The notes: generated from the sequence alone by a model not told the origin. Shown: positions 1 to 8,260, counted from the stretch's first letter. The stretch: 64,000 bases of DNA from Streptomyces sp. LHD-70 (GCF_031157275.1 NZ_JAVIFW010000009.1:1-64000); one strand, 5' to 3'. Translations and numbers: made by a program.

Positions 1-111
1 ATGCCCACCGACGACCCGGTCATGAACGTCACGCGCAGCCGCCTCGGACGCCTCACCCGCCAAGGCTTCCTCACCCAACCCGGACGAGGCCGCTACCAGA
101 AACGGACTTAA
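1..111 (+). CDS. C-terminal fragment of a winged-helix-like protein, cut by the window edge
   Basis: An open frame runs from base 1 to a TAA at 109-111 and gives 36 residues ending SRLGRLTRQGFLTQPGRGRY plus a basic tail. The pattern, a helix followed by a turn, a hydrophobic strand and a basic end, resembles the wing of a small winged-helix DNA-binding protein. This is a family resemblance judged by eye only. The ATG at base 1 may be internal, because the gene probably starts left of the window. No other domain is visible. Confidence 0.4.
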   Translation: MPTDDPVMNVTRSRLGRLTRQGFLTQPGRGRYQKRT

Positions 112-130
112 CGACCTCTCAGTCGACGAC

Positions 131-460
131 ATGGACGCGCTGGCGGAGGTCTTCCACCCCGATGTCGCATGGCACTTGGGGGGCCGGGGCCCGCTGTCGG
201 GGGACTACCAGGGTCGCGAAGCGACGTTCGAGATGTTCGCCCGGGACTTCGAGCTGTCAGGTGGCACGTACCGCCCGCAGCTCCACGATGTTCTCGCAAA
301 CGATGCGCATACGGTCGCTCTGCTCCATGCCACGGCGTCGCGGGCGGGTAAGGAGCTCGATATGGACTATGTCATCGTCTTCCACATCAGCGACGGCAAG
401 ATCGTCGAAGGTTGGGAGCTTTGGGCGGATCAAGCGGCATACGACGAGTTCTGGTCGTAA
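131..460 (+). CDS. SnoaL/NTF2-like protein, probably missing its N-terminus
   Basis: The 109-residue product begins MDALAEVFHPDVAWH and continues with GPLSGDYQGREATFEMF, the usual start of the second helix and first strands of SnoaL/NTF2-like alpha+beta barrels. It ends with DGKIVEGWELWADQAAYDEF, the typical last strand. Family members are about 120-140 residues and begin with an extra helix (about 20 residues). Here that helix is absent, and the frame upstream is open but has no good start. The gene may be truncated by recombination. The function is unknown; related folds are cyclases, isomerases or binding proteins. Confidence 0.6.
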   Translation: MDALAEVFHPDVAWHLGGRGPLSGDYQGREATFEMFARDFELSGGTYRPQLHDVLANDAHTVALLHATASRAGKELDMDYVIVFHISDGKIVEGWELWADQAAYDEFWS

Positions 461-674
461 GTGCCGCCAGGAGCCGGAGACAACGTGCCGAACCGGTCCC
501 CGACCCTCAGGCCGAGACGGCCGAACATCGATAGCCGACGTCGTCGTTAGACTCCACCACCAGCGAGTGACCCTCCACCCGCCCTGCGAAGAGCGCTAGC
601 CCACCGAGGGACCGTCCCGGAGCACCCCGGACACGGCCAACTGTCCTCCGGGCACCGGTTGAAGGCATGAGCAG

Positions 675-1973
675 GTGGCTACTCCCCTCTCCGCGGACAA
701 GTTCCTGTCCGCCCTCAAGAACGCGCACCTCGGCGTCGTAGAGCACGGCACTTGGCGCACCCACAACCGCAACACCCACGGCAACTGGGGCCCCATGAAC
801 GGGGTGATGATCCACCACACCGGTGGCTACTCCTCCGAGGACGACATGGTCGAGCTGTGCCGCAACGGCTACAACGACCTGCCCGGGCCCCTCTGCCACG
901 GAGTCATCGACCGCTCGGGCACCGTCCACCTCGTCGGGTACGGACGGGCCAACCACGCCGGCATGGGCGACACCGACGTCCTGCTCGCCGTCATGGCGGA
1001 GAAGAAGAAACTCCCGACCGACAACGAGCCTGACGCAGACGGCAATCGGCACTTCTACGGCTTCGAGTGCATCAACTCCGGGCGCGGCCAGAACTGGCCG
1101 GCGGCTCAAGTCGACGCGATGGCACGCGCGGCCGCCGCGATCTGCAAGGCACACGGCTGGAACGAACACAGCGTGATCGGCCACAAGGAGTGGAAGCCTG
1201 GTAAGTCCGACCCGTACGGCATCGACATGGATGACTTTCGTGCACGAGTCGCGCGGCACCTCAAGGTGCCGTCCAGTCAGCGCGGCAATCCCGACACCCA
1301 GGACACCGCCGACGACGAGGAGAACCGGAAGCCCGCGAAGACCGGCAGAGATGACGACGTCTCGGCCACTGCTCAGCGCCGGTACGAGCCCTTCCCCGGA
1401 GCCGGTCACTTCCGGGCAGGCCGCTCCTCAGCACTCATCGCCGCAGTGGGAGAGCGCCTGGTCGCCGAGGGCTGCGACAGCTACCCGCAGGGCCCCGGCT
1501 CGAAGTGGAACGACGCCCACCGTCGCTCGTACGCCGCCTGGCAGCTCAAGTGCGGACACCGGGGTGCCGGAGCGGACGGTATCCCCGGAAAGGACAGCTG
1601 GGACAGACTCCGCGTCCCCGGTCGTGCCCCTGTCCCCAGTCCCGGTCCCGGTCCCAGAGACAGCGGCACCCGTCGCCGTCGTACCGAACCGGCCACCAAC
1701 TCACCCAAGAATCAGCAGTCCGACGCGATGTCGCAGACCCTCGCCGATGTCGCCGAGCGCACTCTGGCCACGTACGTCCAGACGTTCCTCGGACTCCTCG
1801 CCGCCACGCAGGCCACCGACCTGGTGAACCTCTCCACATGGCAGTCGGCCGCGGTCTCCGCCCTGCCTGCCGCGCTCGCCGCACTAAAGTCCGCGCTCGG
1901 CACGGTCCTCGGCCACTGGGGCACAGGCTCCTGGCTACCCAAGAAGGCGGACCCGGCGAACGTAACCAGGTGA
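675..1973 (+). CDS. Phage endolysin: N-acetylmuramoyl-L-alanine amidase with PG-binding domain and holin-like C-terminus
   Basis: The 432-residue protein starts at GTG 675. Residues about 20-200 form an amidase_2/PGRP-type domain: HHTGG at 47-51 supplies a zinc ligand, and GHKEWKPGKSDP near 169-180 is the usual catalytic/ligand segment of phage amidases. Residues about 235-310 (FPGAGHF...WQLKCGHRGAGADG) look like a phage-type peptidoglycan-binding repeat. A Pro/Arg-rich linker follows. The last 80 residues (from Met352) have the layout of r1t-family holins: DVAERTLATYVQTFLGLLAA, then a second hydrophobic stretch ending in a basic tail. An in-frame ATG at 1728 could also yield this holin part alone. 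The gene would cleave host peptidoglycan during lysis. Confidence 0.92.
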   Translation: MATPLSADKFLSALKNAHLGVVEHGTWRTHNRNTHGNWGPMNGVMIHHTGGYSSEDDMVELCRNGYNDLPGPLCHGVIDRSGTVHLVGYGRANHAGMGDTDVLLAVMAEKKKLPTDNEPDADGNRHFYGFECINSGRGQNWPAAQVDAMARAAAAICKAHGWNEHSVIGHKEWKPGKSDPYGIDMDDFRARVARHLKVPSSQRGNPDTQDTADDEENRKPAKTGRDDDVSATAQRRYEPFPGAGHFRAGRSSALIAAVGERLVAEGCDSYPQGPGSKWNDAHRRSYAAWQLKCGHRGAGADGIPGKDSWDRLRVPGRAPVPSPGPGPRDSGTRRRRTEPATNSPKNQQSDAMSQTLADVAERTLATYVQTFLGLLAATQATDLVNLSTWQSAAVSALPAALAALKSALGTVLGHWGTGSWLPKKADPANVTR

Positions 1974-2021
1974 GGCGACGGTCAGCCAAGTACCGAATCA
2001 AGAGTGGAAGGAGAAGTAGAA

Positions 2022-2267
2022 GTGCCGGACGGTGAAGTCGCTCTGGCTCTGGCCGAGTTGCGCCGCGCATTGGAGCTCGGTCTCAGCCGCATCGACGGCC
2101 AGCTCGCCCTACTCGTGCAGCGCTCGGACCAGACCGATAAGGAGCTGGCGGACCTTGAGGCGCGTGTGGCCTCCTTGGAGAAGAACCGCTGGCCGCTGCC
2201 CACGATCGCCGTCCTCGCGGCAGTCGCGTCGGTGGTGATTGTGCTGATGCGTACGGTCGACACCTGA
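2022..2267 (+). CDS. Small XhlA-like lysis-associated membrane protein
   Basis: The 81-residue product has a heptad-like N-terminal helix (about residues 5-55, with LEARVASLEKNRW at its end) and one C-terminal membrane segment (LPTIAVLAAVASVVIVL) followed by a short tail. This is the layout of haemolysin XhlA-type proteins found beside phage amidases and holins. GTG 2022 is preferred over the in-frame GTG at 2004, because AAGGAG lies eight bases before it. It sits 48 bp after the endolysin and is probably in the same lysis operon. A role in lysis is inferred from family and position. Confidence 0.7.
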   Translation: MPDGEVALALAELRRALELGLSRIDGQLALLVQRSDQTDKELADLEARVASLEKNRWPLPTIAVLAAVASVVIVLMRTVDT

Positions 2268-2398
2268 TCGCCTGATCGACGTGGGCGCCCTCCCCACGGA
2301 AACTCAATCGGCAAACAGCCCTGCCCCTCGGATACTGGTGTCGTAGCGAACTCGTAGGAGCACAAGGCCGGTTGATCGCCGTTGCAGAGGAGCTCCCC

Positions 2399-2959
2399 GT
2401 GGCCAACCCGTTCAGTCTCCAGCGGCTCCGAAGTCTGGGGACCAGCCTGCGCAGCAACGCAGCACCCCGCCTGCGATCGGCATGGGAATGGATCCGCGCG
2501 TCCGCCAGAAACGCCGTCATCACCGCGCTTGCCGTCGCGCTGGTCGGTGGAGTCGTACCAGTCCTCCTCACCCACTTGCTCACGCCCTCGGCACCCGAAT
2601 GCCCTGGCGCCGGGTGTGACGGCAAGAGCCCGCTGACACAGGGCTGCGCAGCTGACGCCGTGACCTTTGAGCCACAGCAGGACAACCCGGTGCGACTGCA
2701 CCTCCGCTACAGCAAGCACTGCGGAGTGGTCTGGGCCCGGGTCCTGCAGGCGAAAGCAGGTGATGCTGTGACTCAGCGGGTGGACGGAGGCTCGGCCCAG
2801 AGCGCGGTAGTCGACTACGGCAGGGACCGCTTCACGGACATGTCCGTCGTCGAGGAGTCCTTCGGCGTCACCGCATGCGCCGTACCGTCCACGCAGGAGT
2901 CACGCACGTGGGACAAGTACTGCATCAAGGCGACGGACAAGTCCGCTTGGAGCGAATGA
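2399..2959 (+). CDS. Membrane-anchored DUF2690 protein
   Basis: The 186-residue product starts at GTG 2399, which has AGAGGAG about six bases upstream. A basic N-terminus leads into one membrane segment (NAVITALAVALVGGVVPVLL, near 38-60). An extracytoplasmic DUF2690 domain follows: cysteines in CPGAGCDG, CAADAVTF, the LRYSKHCGVVWARV core, and later ACAVP and YCIKA. The same domain ends the chromosomal protein at 31,309-32,289, where it is fused to an XRE-type HTH. This element copy lacks the HTH. The function of DUF2690 is unknown. Its place right after the lysis genes suggests a membrane or envelope role. Confidence 0.75.
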   Translation: MANPFSLQRLRSLGTSLRSNAAPRLRSAWEWIRASARNAVITALAVALVGGVVPVLLTHLLTPSAPECPGAGCDGKSPLTQGCAADAVTFEPQQDNPVRLHLRYSKHCGVVWARVLQAKAGDAVTQRVDGGSAQSAVVDYGRDRFTDMSVVEESFGVTACAVPSTQESRTWDKYCIKATDKSAWSE

Positions 2960-3027
2960 CGCCATCGGCCGTTCGGACACGGTCACCACACCGGCAAGGC
3001 GATACGCCGGCAGCCCTCGGACATGAA

Positions 3028-3068
3028 GGCGCCCCGGACCAGAGTGCGAGTCAGAATCCCGGGGCGCC
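3028..3068 (+). promoter_or_regulatory. Stem-loop 1 with TGCGAG loop
   Basis: A perfect 10-bp stem (GGCGCCCCGG at 3028-3037, complement at 3059-3068) closes a 21-nt loop that carries AGTGCGAGT. Five bases later comes CCACAAAGGAAAG. The same design occurs at 11,672 and 15,478 with different stem bases. It may be a terminator or a structured leader; there is no long U-tract. Confidence 0.6.
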
Positions 3069-3200
3069 ACTTCCACAAAGGAAAGAGGGCCCCAGGGTAG
3101 GTGAGCGCCCCGGCGTTCATCAACCGCCGGACATGCGATCGACCCGCTCCGCGTGAGCTGCTGGCCCCAGAAGGACCCCGCACCACCCCACCCAACTAAG

Positions 3201-3214
3201 CTTGACGTATCAAG
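3201..3214. promoter_or_regulatory. Dyad CTTGA-N4-TCAAG before the double-HTH gene
   Basis: CTTGACGTATCAAG has complementary 5-bp arms and lies in an AT-rich pocket that also contains TTGACG (3202) and TATACG (3222). The 14-bp spacing is short for a sigma-70 promoter, so the call rests mainly on the dyad. It could be an operator for the downstream gene. Confidence 0.3.
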
Positions 3215-3261
3215 CCTTCTTTATACGTGGACGGGTCGTCCGGAGAGGTCGTGAGGCCGTT

Positions 3262-3912
3262 ATGGCAGCGGGAGCATTCCCCTACCTGCTGGGGCACTCG
3301 GAGATCGCGTCCCTCTACGGCGTGGAACGGCAGACGTCGCAGCTGTGGCGGACGCGCGGGGTCCTGCCCGACCCCGACTTCGTCGTCTCCGGGAACCCGT
3401 ACTGGTTCCTTCCCACCGTCCTCGGCCTCGCAGAGCCGCACGTCCGTGAGGCCAACAAGGAGCGCCTCAAGGCGTTCAAGGCCGAGCGGCGCGGCTGGTA
3501 CGTCGTCGACAAGGTCGACGACCTCCCGCCGGTCGTCGGCCTGAAGGAGATCCCCTGGATCTTCGGCAAGAAGTACGGCGACATCTACCAGTGGCGTGCA
3601 CGCAACAGCTTCGCCGCGGAGGACGCCGTCGTTTCCGGTTCCCCTCTGTGGCTGCTCGACACGGTCCTGGAGGACGCCGAGCAACGCAGCCGGACCGTAC
3701 TGCCTGACGCGATTGAGCGACTCCGCGCCGGGGAGCGCGAAGGTCTCAAGCCGCGGGGCCGCAAGAAGAGCACCGAGCCCAAGCCGGCGCCTCCGGCGTT
3801 GCCTCCCACGCGGAGCTACAAGCCGGACGAGGCGGATCTGGACGAGGTGACCGCCTTCATCAAGGAGATCTGGGCCGCCGGCCTGACCGTCTCGGTACGC
3901 GCCAAGCGCTGA
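3262..3912 (+). CDS. Protein with two tandem AlpA/MerR-like helix-turn-helix repeats
   Basis: The 216-residue product contains an internal duplication. The first repeat (about residues 8-58) has LLGHSEIASLYGVERQTSQL then LPDPDFVVSGNPYWFLPTVL. The second (about 92-140) has VVGLKEIPWIFGKKYGDIYQ then AEDAVVSGSPLWLLDTVL. Both read as a helix-turn-helix followed by a short wing, as in AlpA-type excisionases and MerR-like N-termini. A basic linker (KPRGRKKSTEPKP) and a short C-terminal helix follow. ATG 3262 is chosen because it starts the first repeat; an upstream in-frame start at 3202 is possible. It is probably an element regulator or excision factor. Confidence 0.65.
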   Translation: MAAGAFPYLLGHSEIASLYGVERQTSQLWRTRGVLPDPDFVVSGNPYWFLPTVLGLAEPHVREANKERLKAFKAERRGWYVVDKVDDLPPVVGLKEIPWIFGKKYGDIYQWRARNSFAAEDAVVSGSPLWLLDTVLEDAEQRSRTVLPDAIERLRAGEREGLKPRGRKKSTEPKPAPPALPPTRSYKPDEADLDEVTAFIKEIWAAGLTVSVRAKR

Positions 3913-3941
3913 CTTCAGCAGCTCCGCACGGGTACCGCCCC

Positions 3942-3990
3942 TGATGAGGATCTGTGAAATCGGCTCTGACCGCGATTCCGATTCCGTGAA
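3942..3990 (+). repeat. Left arm of a 49-bp inverted repeat bracketing the acetyltransferase gene
   Basis: This arm starts TGATGAGGATC and contains GGCTCTGACCGC and ATTCCGTGAA. It matches the reverse complement of 4826-4874 at about 43 of 49 positions with no gap. The pair encloses 835 bp. Both flanks carry CCCC just outside the arm. Confidence 0.85.
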
Positions 3991-4049
3991 TGATCTTGGT
4001 GCCGAGGCAGGCTGCCTCCCCGGACCATCAGCCCGACCTTTCATCCCCG

Positions 4050-4080
<31 letters not shown>

Positions 4081-4167
4081 GGCAGCCTTCGCCTTGCGGT
4101 TCCGGAGCGGCAACATGGACAAGCGCCGATTACCGATGAGGCCCTTGCCTTCGGCAGGATGGGCGCC

Positions 4168-4701
4168 ATGACCGAGATCCGCACCCCCCGCCTCCTCCTC
4201 CGCCGCTGGCATGACGACGACCTCGCGCCGATGGCGGACGTCAACGCGGACCCGCGAGTCATGCAGTGGATCGACGACGGCTCGGTGCGCGACCTGGGCC
4301 ACACGGCGGAGGCCATCGAGAGATGGGAGGAGGAGTGGGACGAGGAGGGCTTCGGGCTCTTCGCCGTCGAGCTGCTGGCCTCGGGTGAACTGGTCGGCTT
4401 CACGGGTCTGTCCGTGCCCGAGTTCCTGCCGGAGGTGCTGCCCGCCGTGGCGATCAGCTGGCGGCTCGGCTCACAGTTCTGGGGCCAGGGATACGCGTCC
4501 GAAGCCGCCCAAGCCGCCCTGGAGTTCGCGCTCCAGGACCGTGGCCTCGACCGCGTGATCAGCATTAACCGGGTGGGTAACGACGCCTCCGAGAACGTCA
4601 TCCGGAAGCTGGACATGGTGCCGGAACGCGTGACGACACACCCGGTGTACGGCTATCCGCTGCGCGTCTACACCATCGATCTCACCCAGTTCCAGGCGTG
4701 A
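4168..4701 (+). CDS. GNAT family N-acetyltransferase (RimJ/RimL-like)
   Basis: The 177-residue product begins TEIRTPRLLLRRWHDDDLAP, the standard opening of RimJ/RimL-type GNAT enzymes. It shows a beta-4/5 region (LFAVELLASGELVGFTGLSV), then WRLGSQFWGQGYASEAAQAA, the acetyl-CoA pyrophosphate loop (Q/R-x-x-G-x-G/A type). It ends with the conserved beta-6/alpha-4 ISINRVGNDASENVIRKLDM. The start could be 4159 or 4168. The substrate (a protein N-terminus, antibiotic or small amine) cannot be told. The gene sits alone between 49-bp inverted repeats, as if it were cassette cargo. Confidence 0.9.
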   Translation: MTEIRTPRLLLRRWHDDDLAPMADVNADPRVMQWIDDGSVRDLGHTAEAIERWEEEWDEEGFGLFAVELLASGELVGFTGLSVPEFLPEVLPAVAISWRLGSQFWGQGYASEAAQAALEFALQDRGLDRVISINRVGNDASENVIRKLDMVPERVTTHPVYGYPLRVYTIDLTQFQA

Positions 4702-4825
4702 ACCAGCCGAGCCATCGGATCACCACGAGATCGCCGGCCGCTGCCCATACCTTCCGCGGCCACTGATCGCCACGAGGCGAGACGTCCCAGGCGAAGGTGT
4801 TGCGCCCCCATCGCCGACCTGCGCT

Positions 4826-4874
4826 TTCACGGAATTGGAATTGCGGTCAGAGCCAAATTCAACGATCCTCATCA
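4826..4874 (-). repeat. Right arm of the 49-bp inverted repeat
   Basis: This is the reverse-complement partner of 3942-3990. It ends exactly where the hairpin at 4875-4908 begins, so the cassette boundary abuts the terminator of the leftward small gene. Confidence 0.85.
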
Positions 4875-4908
4875 CCCCTGGGGATGCGCGCCGGCACACC
4901 CCCAGGGG
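4875..4908 (-). terminator. Hairpin after the small membrane gene
   Basis: CCCCTGGGG (4875-4883) pairs with CCCCAGGGG (4900-4908) around a 16-nt loop. It lies just past the stop of the leftward gene at 4916-5095. Confidence 0.6.
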
Positions 4909-4915
4909 CGGTGCT

Positions 4916-5095
4916 CTATCTCCGTCGTACGGGGAGCACTTGAGCGAAGGCCCGTAAGACCGCTGGGCGTTGTTCGGGCGCGGTGCCCCGTACGACGATG
5001 ACGAGAGCGATCAGGAACGTGTCGGCCAGCACGATGGTGACCGCCAGCAGGGTCTGAGGTATGGCGGTGGCGAACCGCGCGAGCGTGATGGTCAT
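4916..5095 (-). CDS. Small single-span membrane protein
   Basis: This 59-residue leftward gene has an N-terminal hydrophobic span beginning AIPQTLLAVTIVLADTFLIA and a basic/amphipathic tail starting GTAPEQRPAVLRAF. A clear GGAGG lies six bases before its ATG at 5095. Small proteins of this shape occur in many Streptomyces mobile elements, but I recognise no named family. The hairpin at 4875-4908 probably ends its transcript. It is the only leftward gene in the element's left and centre parts, so it could belong to a lysogeny-type transcript. That role is inference. Confidence 0.65.
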   Translation of the reverse strand: MTITLARFATAIPQTLLAVTIVLADTFLIALVIVVRGTAPEQRPAVLRAFAQVLPVRRR

Positions 5096-5712
5096 GGGAT
5101 TCCTCCGATGCGAGCCAGAGTTGACTGGACAACGTCCGGTGGCCGAAGAGCCGGGGCGCCAACGAGGACAGACGGCCGTGGATCAGCACGCCTGATCGGA
5201 AGGGTTGAGATGCGTTCCTGCGCATGCAGCGACCTGCACGCAGGAGCGAGCCGTGACTTCCCCGGTCGGCCTCGCGCTACTTGTCGTGGGCAGAGCAGTT
5301 CATGAGCCGGTGATACGCAGCCATGTCCGCCCTCCCTCAAGTCGGGTTCCCATGACGGAACCATGTGGCGCCTTACGACGCCGAGTCCCTCCACCATGCC
5401 CGGTCGAAACGCATTCACGCCAGTAGCAACTGCGCCTGATGGCAGCAAAGTTGAGTCATCAGACCAGTCCGAGCCGCAACCAAGGCGGCTCTGGCCGCAT
5501 CCGCGATCACGATTTACAGTGTGACTCACATACGTCCAGACGGATGTGCGACCACCATGCTTGATCGTGCAGTTCGACGCGAGAAGCCCGGCCGAGGGAC
5601 GACTGCCGGTGCGACCGATGACGAGCCGCCACTTCCCGAGCCCGAAGGGTTGGCGGGCTTTCGCCGTTCGTGTCGCGCGCTCACGAGAGAACGCACGACC
5701 GTCAGGAGATCC
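5096..5712. other. Intergenic control region between a leftward and a rightward unit
   Basis: This stretch of about 620 bp separates the leftward small gene from the rightward recombination operon. It holds a perfect 11-bp dyad, TGTGACTCACA (5520-5530), preceded by the AT-rich GATTTACAGT. A 72-codon frame starting at GTG 5521 crosses it but has no family resemblance. The place is where a phage immunity or switch region would lie. No repressor gene is seen here. Confidence 0.4.
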
Positions 5713-5758
5713 TTGACGGTGAAAATGTTCGACGAATAAAGTTATATAGATGACATTT
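5713..5758 (+). promoter_or_regulatory. Promoter of the recombination operon
   Basis: TTGACG (5713-5718) and TAAAGT (5737-5742) are 18 bp apart and continue as TAAAGTTATAT. The same arrangement occurs at 10,124-10,158. Near-complementary arms GAAAATG (5721-5727) and CATTTGC (5754-5760) flank the -10 element and may form an operator. Confidence 0.65.
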
Positions 5759-5820
5759 GCGCTATGCGTACGTGGAGACAGATGTCAGACCGACTGGGGA
5801 AACACATGACCGGAGGGGAC

Positions 5821-7110
5821 ATGGCGGAACCACCCGTCACCTGGCTCGCGATCCGCGAGGACCAGAAGGCGTTCGAGGACCAGCAACTGCGCGCACTGCG
5901 CTCAGCGTTCCCGGACCTGGCGGAAGCCGCCCCGGCTCAGCTGGGGATCTTCTTCCACTACTGCAAGGCATCCGGGCTTGATCCATTCGGCCGCCAGATC
6001 TACATGATCAAACGACGGTCACGCGGAGAGGTGCGCTGGACCATCCAAACCGGCATCGACGGCTACCGGCTCATCGCCCGCCGCGCCGCCGACCGAGCCG
6101 GACAGGCGCTCGCCTACGAAGACTTCGTCTGGTACGACGCCGAAGGCAGCGAACACACCGTGTGGCTGCGCGATGAACCGCCTGCCGCATGCAGGGCGGT
6201 GCTCTGGCGCGGAGGCTCCCGGTTCCCCGCGGTCGCGCACTGGCGGGAGTACGCACCGAAGGTGTGGGACTACGAATCCCAGGACTACAAGCTCGGCGGC
6301 CTCTGGCCCCAGATGCCGGCGAGCCAGCTCAGCAAGGTTGCCGAAGCACTGGCCTTGAGGCGTGCCTGCCCGGCAGACCTGTCCGGGCTCCAGGTGGACG
6401 AGGAGATGCACGCGGCGGACGCTGCCGAGTCCCGGGAACGCGTCCAGGCCGCAGCCGCCCGACTGCGTGACTACAGCACTGCGACACCTGCCGAGCCCTC
6501 GCGGCCCTCCGCCAAGGAGGCGCAGCAGTCCGAGCAGGAGCCCTCGGCGGCCGAAGTGGTCGATGCCGAAGTTGTCGAGGGTGAGCCGGAGCGCCGCTAC
6601 CAATCCGTCGCACCTTCGGATCACCAAGAAGCCAGTGAAGGGGCGAATGGCACAGTCGGGGAGGCGGCGGCCCTCGCGGTTGATGCAACAGACGAGCCCG
6701 CACGGGACCCGCTCCCCCTCGCCCGCCAAGACGTCGAGCGCATTGCAGACGTCCTGGACATCACGTTCGGCGAGGTCAACGACCTCTGCTTCGAGCTCAA
6801 CGATGTGGCCTACCAAGACGCCGGGGCAGACCAGTTGAACGACCTGGCCCGCCTGCTGGCCGACTCCGCCGAACACCTCGGCACTCCCCGAATGACCACC
6901 CGCATCGCCACCTTCCGCGAGCAGCGGGAGGAGTCCGAGGCGGGTGAGCGGGGCGGCCAGCGGCCCACGAAGCGCACGGCAGCAGAGAAGACCTCGGCCT
7001 CCAAGCGCACCGCCAAGAGGACCGCATCCCGGCCCGCCGCTGAAGCGAGCCCCAAGCGAGCTACGCGCCGGAACACGGCGACGAAGGCCACCGCGCGCAA
7101 GAAGCCATAG
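5821..7110 (+). CDS. recT: RecT/Bet family single-strand annealing recombinase with a basic tail
   Basis: The 429-residue product starts at ATG 5821, right after GGAGGGG. Residues about 1-200 match the Bet/RecT pattern: LGIFFHYCKASGLDPFGRQI, then IQTGIDGYRLIARRAADRAG, then AVAHWREYAPKVWDYESQDY and PASQLSKVAEALALRRACP. Such proteins anneal complementary DNA strands after exonuclease resection. The C-terminus is unusual: an acidic middle and then a Lys/Arg/Ala/Thr-rich tail (about 375-429) like a histone H1 tail, which may add DNA binding. It is followed by the nuclease at 7187, and together they form a RecE/RecT-like pair. Confidence 0.92.
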   Translation: MAEPPVTWLAIREDQKAFEDQQLRALRSAFPDLAEAAPAQLGIFFHYCKASGLDPFGRQIYMIKRRSRGEVRWTIQTGIDGYRLIARRAADRAGQALAYEDFVWYDAEGSEHTVWLRDEPPAACRAVLWRGGSRFPAVAHWREYAPKVWDYESQDYKLGGLWPQMPASQLSKVAEALALRRACPADLSGLQVDEEMHAADAAESRERVQAAAARLRDYSTATPAEPSRPSAKEAQQSEQEPSAAEVVDAEVVEGEPERRYQSVAPSDHQEASEGANGTVGEAAALAVDATDEPARDPLPLARQDVERIADVLDITFGEVNDLCFELNDVAYQDAGADQLNDLARLLADSAEHLGTPRMTTRIATFREQREESEAGERGGQRPTKRTAAEKTSASKRTAKRTASRPAAEASPKRATRRNTATKATARKKP

Positions 7111-7186
7111 CTGCCAGCCCACCAGCTGACACGTCATCCCGCCGCTCGCGGGACACCTCACCAACAAGCAGAGTGCGAGGACCTGC

Positions 7187-8260
7187 ATGCCCAGCGACAC
7201 CCTCACCAGCACCGTTCCCATCCCCGACCTGTGGAAGGCCGCGCACAGAGACGACCGTGCCCGTCCGCGCGCCCGCCAACAGCTCCTCGGCCCGTCTTCC
7301 ATCGGCCTGTGCAGGCGCCGAGCCGCCTACGAGGTGCACGGCACCTGGCCCACCGACCTCGCCGACACCATGCACGCCGCGATCCTCGGCACCTGGCTCC
7401 ACGAGGGCATCCTGCGCGTACTGGAGCAGCAGTACGGAGCGTTCACAGAGCTCGAACTCACCAACGGCACGCTCCTCGGCCACGCGGACGCCTACTGGGC
7501 GCCCGCGAGCCTCACCGGGCAGACAAGCCCGTATGGCGCCGAGGTCGGCGTAGTGGAAGACCTGAAGACGAAGTCCACTCGCGCCTTGGACATGGTCGTA
7601 CGCCACGGACCGCACCGACATGAGTGGTTTCAAGTCCACCTGTACGCGCACCTGTTGAAGACGGGCGGCCTGGCCGAGCATCCGAAGCTGCCCGTCGGTG
7701 AGCCGCTGCCCGTGGACGTCGTACGGCTCAGGTACGTGGGCCGCGAGTACGGCCAGGTCGTGGTCCACCAACGCCCGTACGACCAGGATGTCGCCGATCA
7801 GGCGCTCGCCTGGGCGGATGACGTGCTCGCCAGCCCGGAGCCGGAGGCCATGCCCCGCGACCTCGACGGCCCGGGGCTGTCGATCATCTGCGACAACTGC
7901 CCTTTCAAGAGGGCCTGTTGGAATCTCGACGCCCTGGCCGACGACCGAGCCCCTCAGACCATCCTGATCGCGGATGGTGAGGACCTCGCCGCCGCGCTCG
8001 GCGCCTACTCGGAGGCCGCCGAGATCGAGAGCGCGGCGAAGAAGCGCAAGGCCAAGGCGCGGAAGGTGCTCGACGCGGCGGAGCCCGGCACGTACGGCGC
8101 CTTCAAGCTCTCGTGGTCAGGCGGCAACCCGCGGCCGCCCGTACCGGACCCCGAAGCGATGATCCGGATCCTCGAGGGCCTCAACCTCGACGTGCCGCTC
8201 AAGTCGGGCGGCCGCTCCTCGCGCACCATCAACGTCTCTCGCCTGCCTGACACTCCCTGA
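7187..8260 (+). CDS. PD-(D/E)XK exonuclease, RecB/Cas4-like, partner of RecT
   Basis: The 357-residue product shows the nuclease core: GHADAYW (residues 98-104) supplies the first acidic residue, and VVEDLKTKS (122-130) is the E/D-x-K motif. A later QVHLYAHLLKTGG is the usual QxxxY helix. Cysteines at Cys42 (LCRRR) and CDNCPFKRAC (about 235-244) resemble the iron-sulfur cluster of Cas4/AddB-type nucleases. The start follows GTGCGAGGACC, whose GAGG serves as ribosome site. It lies 76 bp after recT and should generate single-stranded DNA for it. Confidence 0.85.
   Translation: MPSDTLTSTVPIPDLWKAAHRDDRARPRARQQLLGPSSIGLCRRRAAYEVHGTWPTDLADTMHAAILGTWLHEGILRVLEQQYGAFTELELTNGTLLGHADAYWAPASLTGQTSPYGAEVGVVEDLKTKSTRALDMVVRHGPHRHEWFQVHLYAHLLKTGGLAEHPKLPVGEPLPVDVVRLRYVGREYGQVVVHQRPYDQDVADQALAWADDVLASPEPEAMPRDLDGPGLSIICDNCPFKRACWNLDALADDRAPQTILIADGEDLAAALGAYSEAAEIESAAKKRKAKARKVLDAAEPGTYGAFKLSWSGGNPRPPVPDPEAMIRILEGLNLDVPLKSGGRSSRTINVSRLPDTP

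Noticed and set aside
3202..3227. A sigma-70 promoter TTGACG...TATACG before the double-HTH gene.
   Set aside because: The spacing is only 14 bp, so it is kept only as a dyad.
5521..5739. A 72-codon gene upstream of the recT promoter.
   Set aside because: It overlaps the promoter, has no ribosome site and shows no family resemblance.
7168..7180. A fourth and fifth copy of the TGCGAG loop (before 7187 and 10,576).
   Set aside because: AGTGCGAGG occurs there without a closing stem; GAGG serves as ribosome site.
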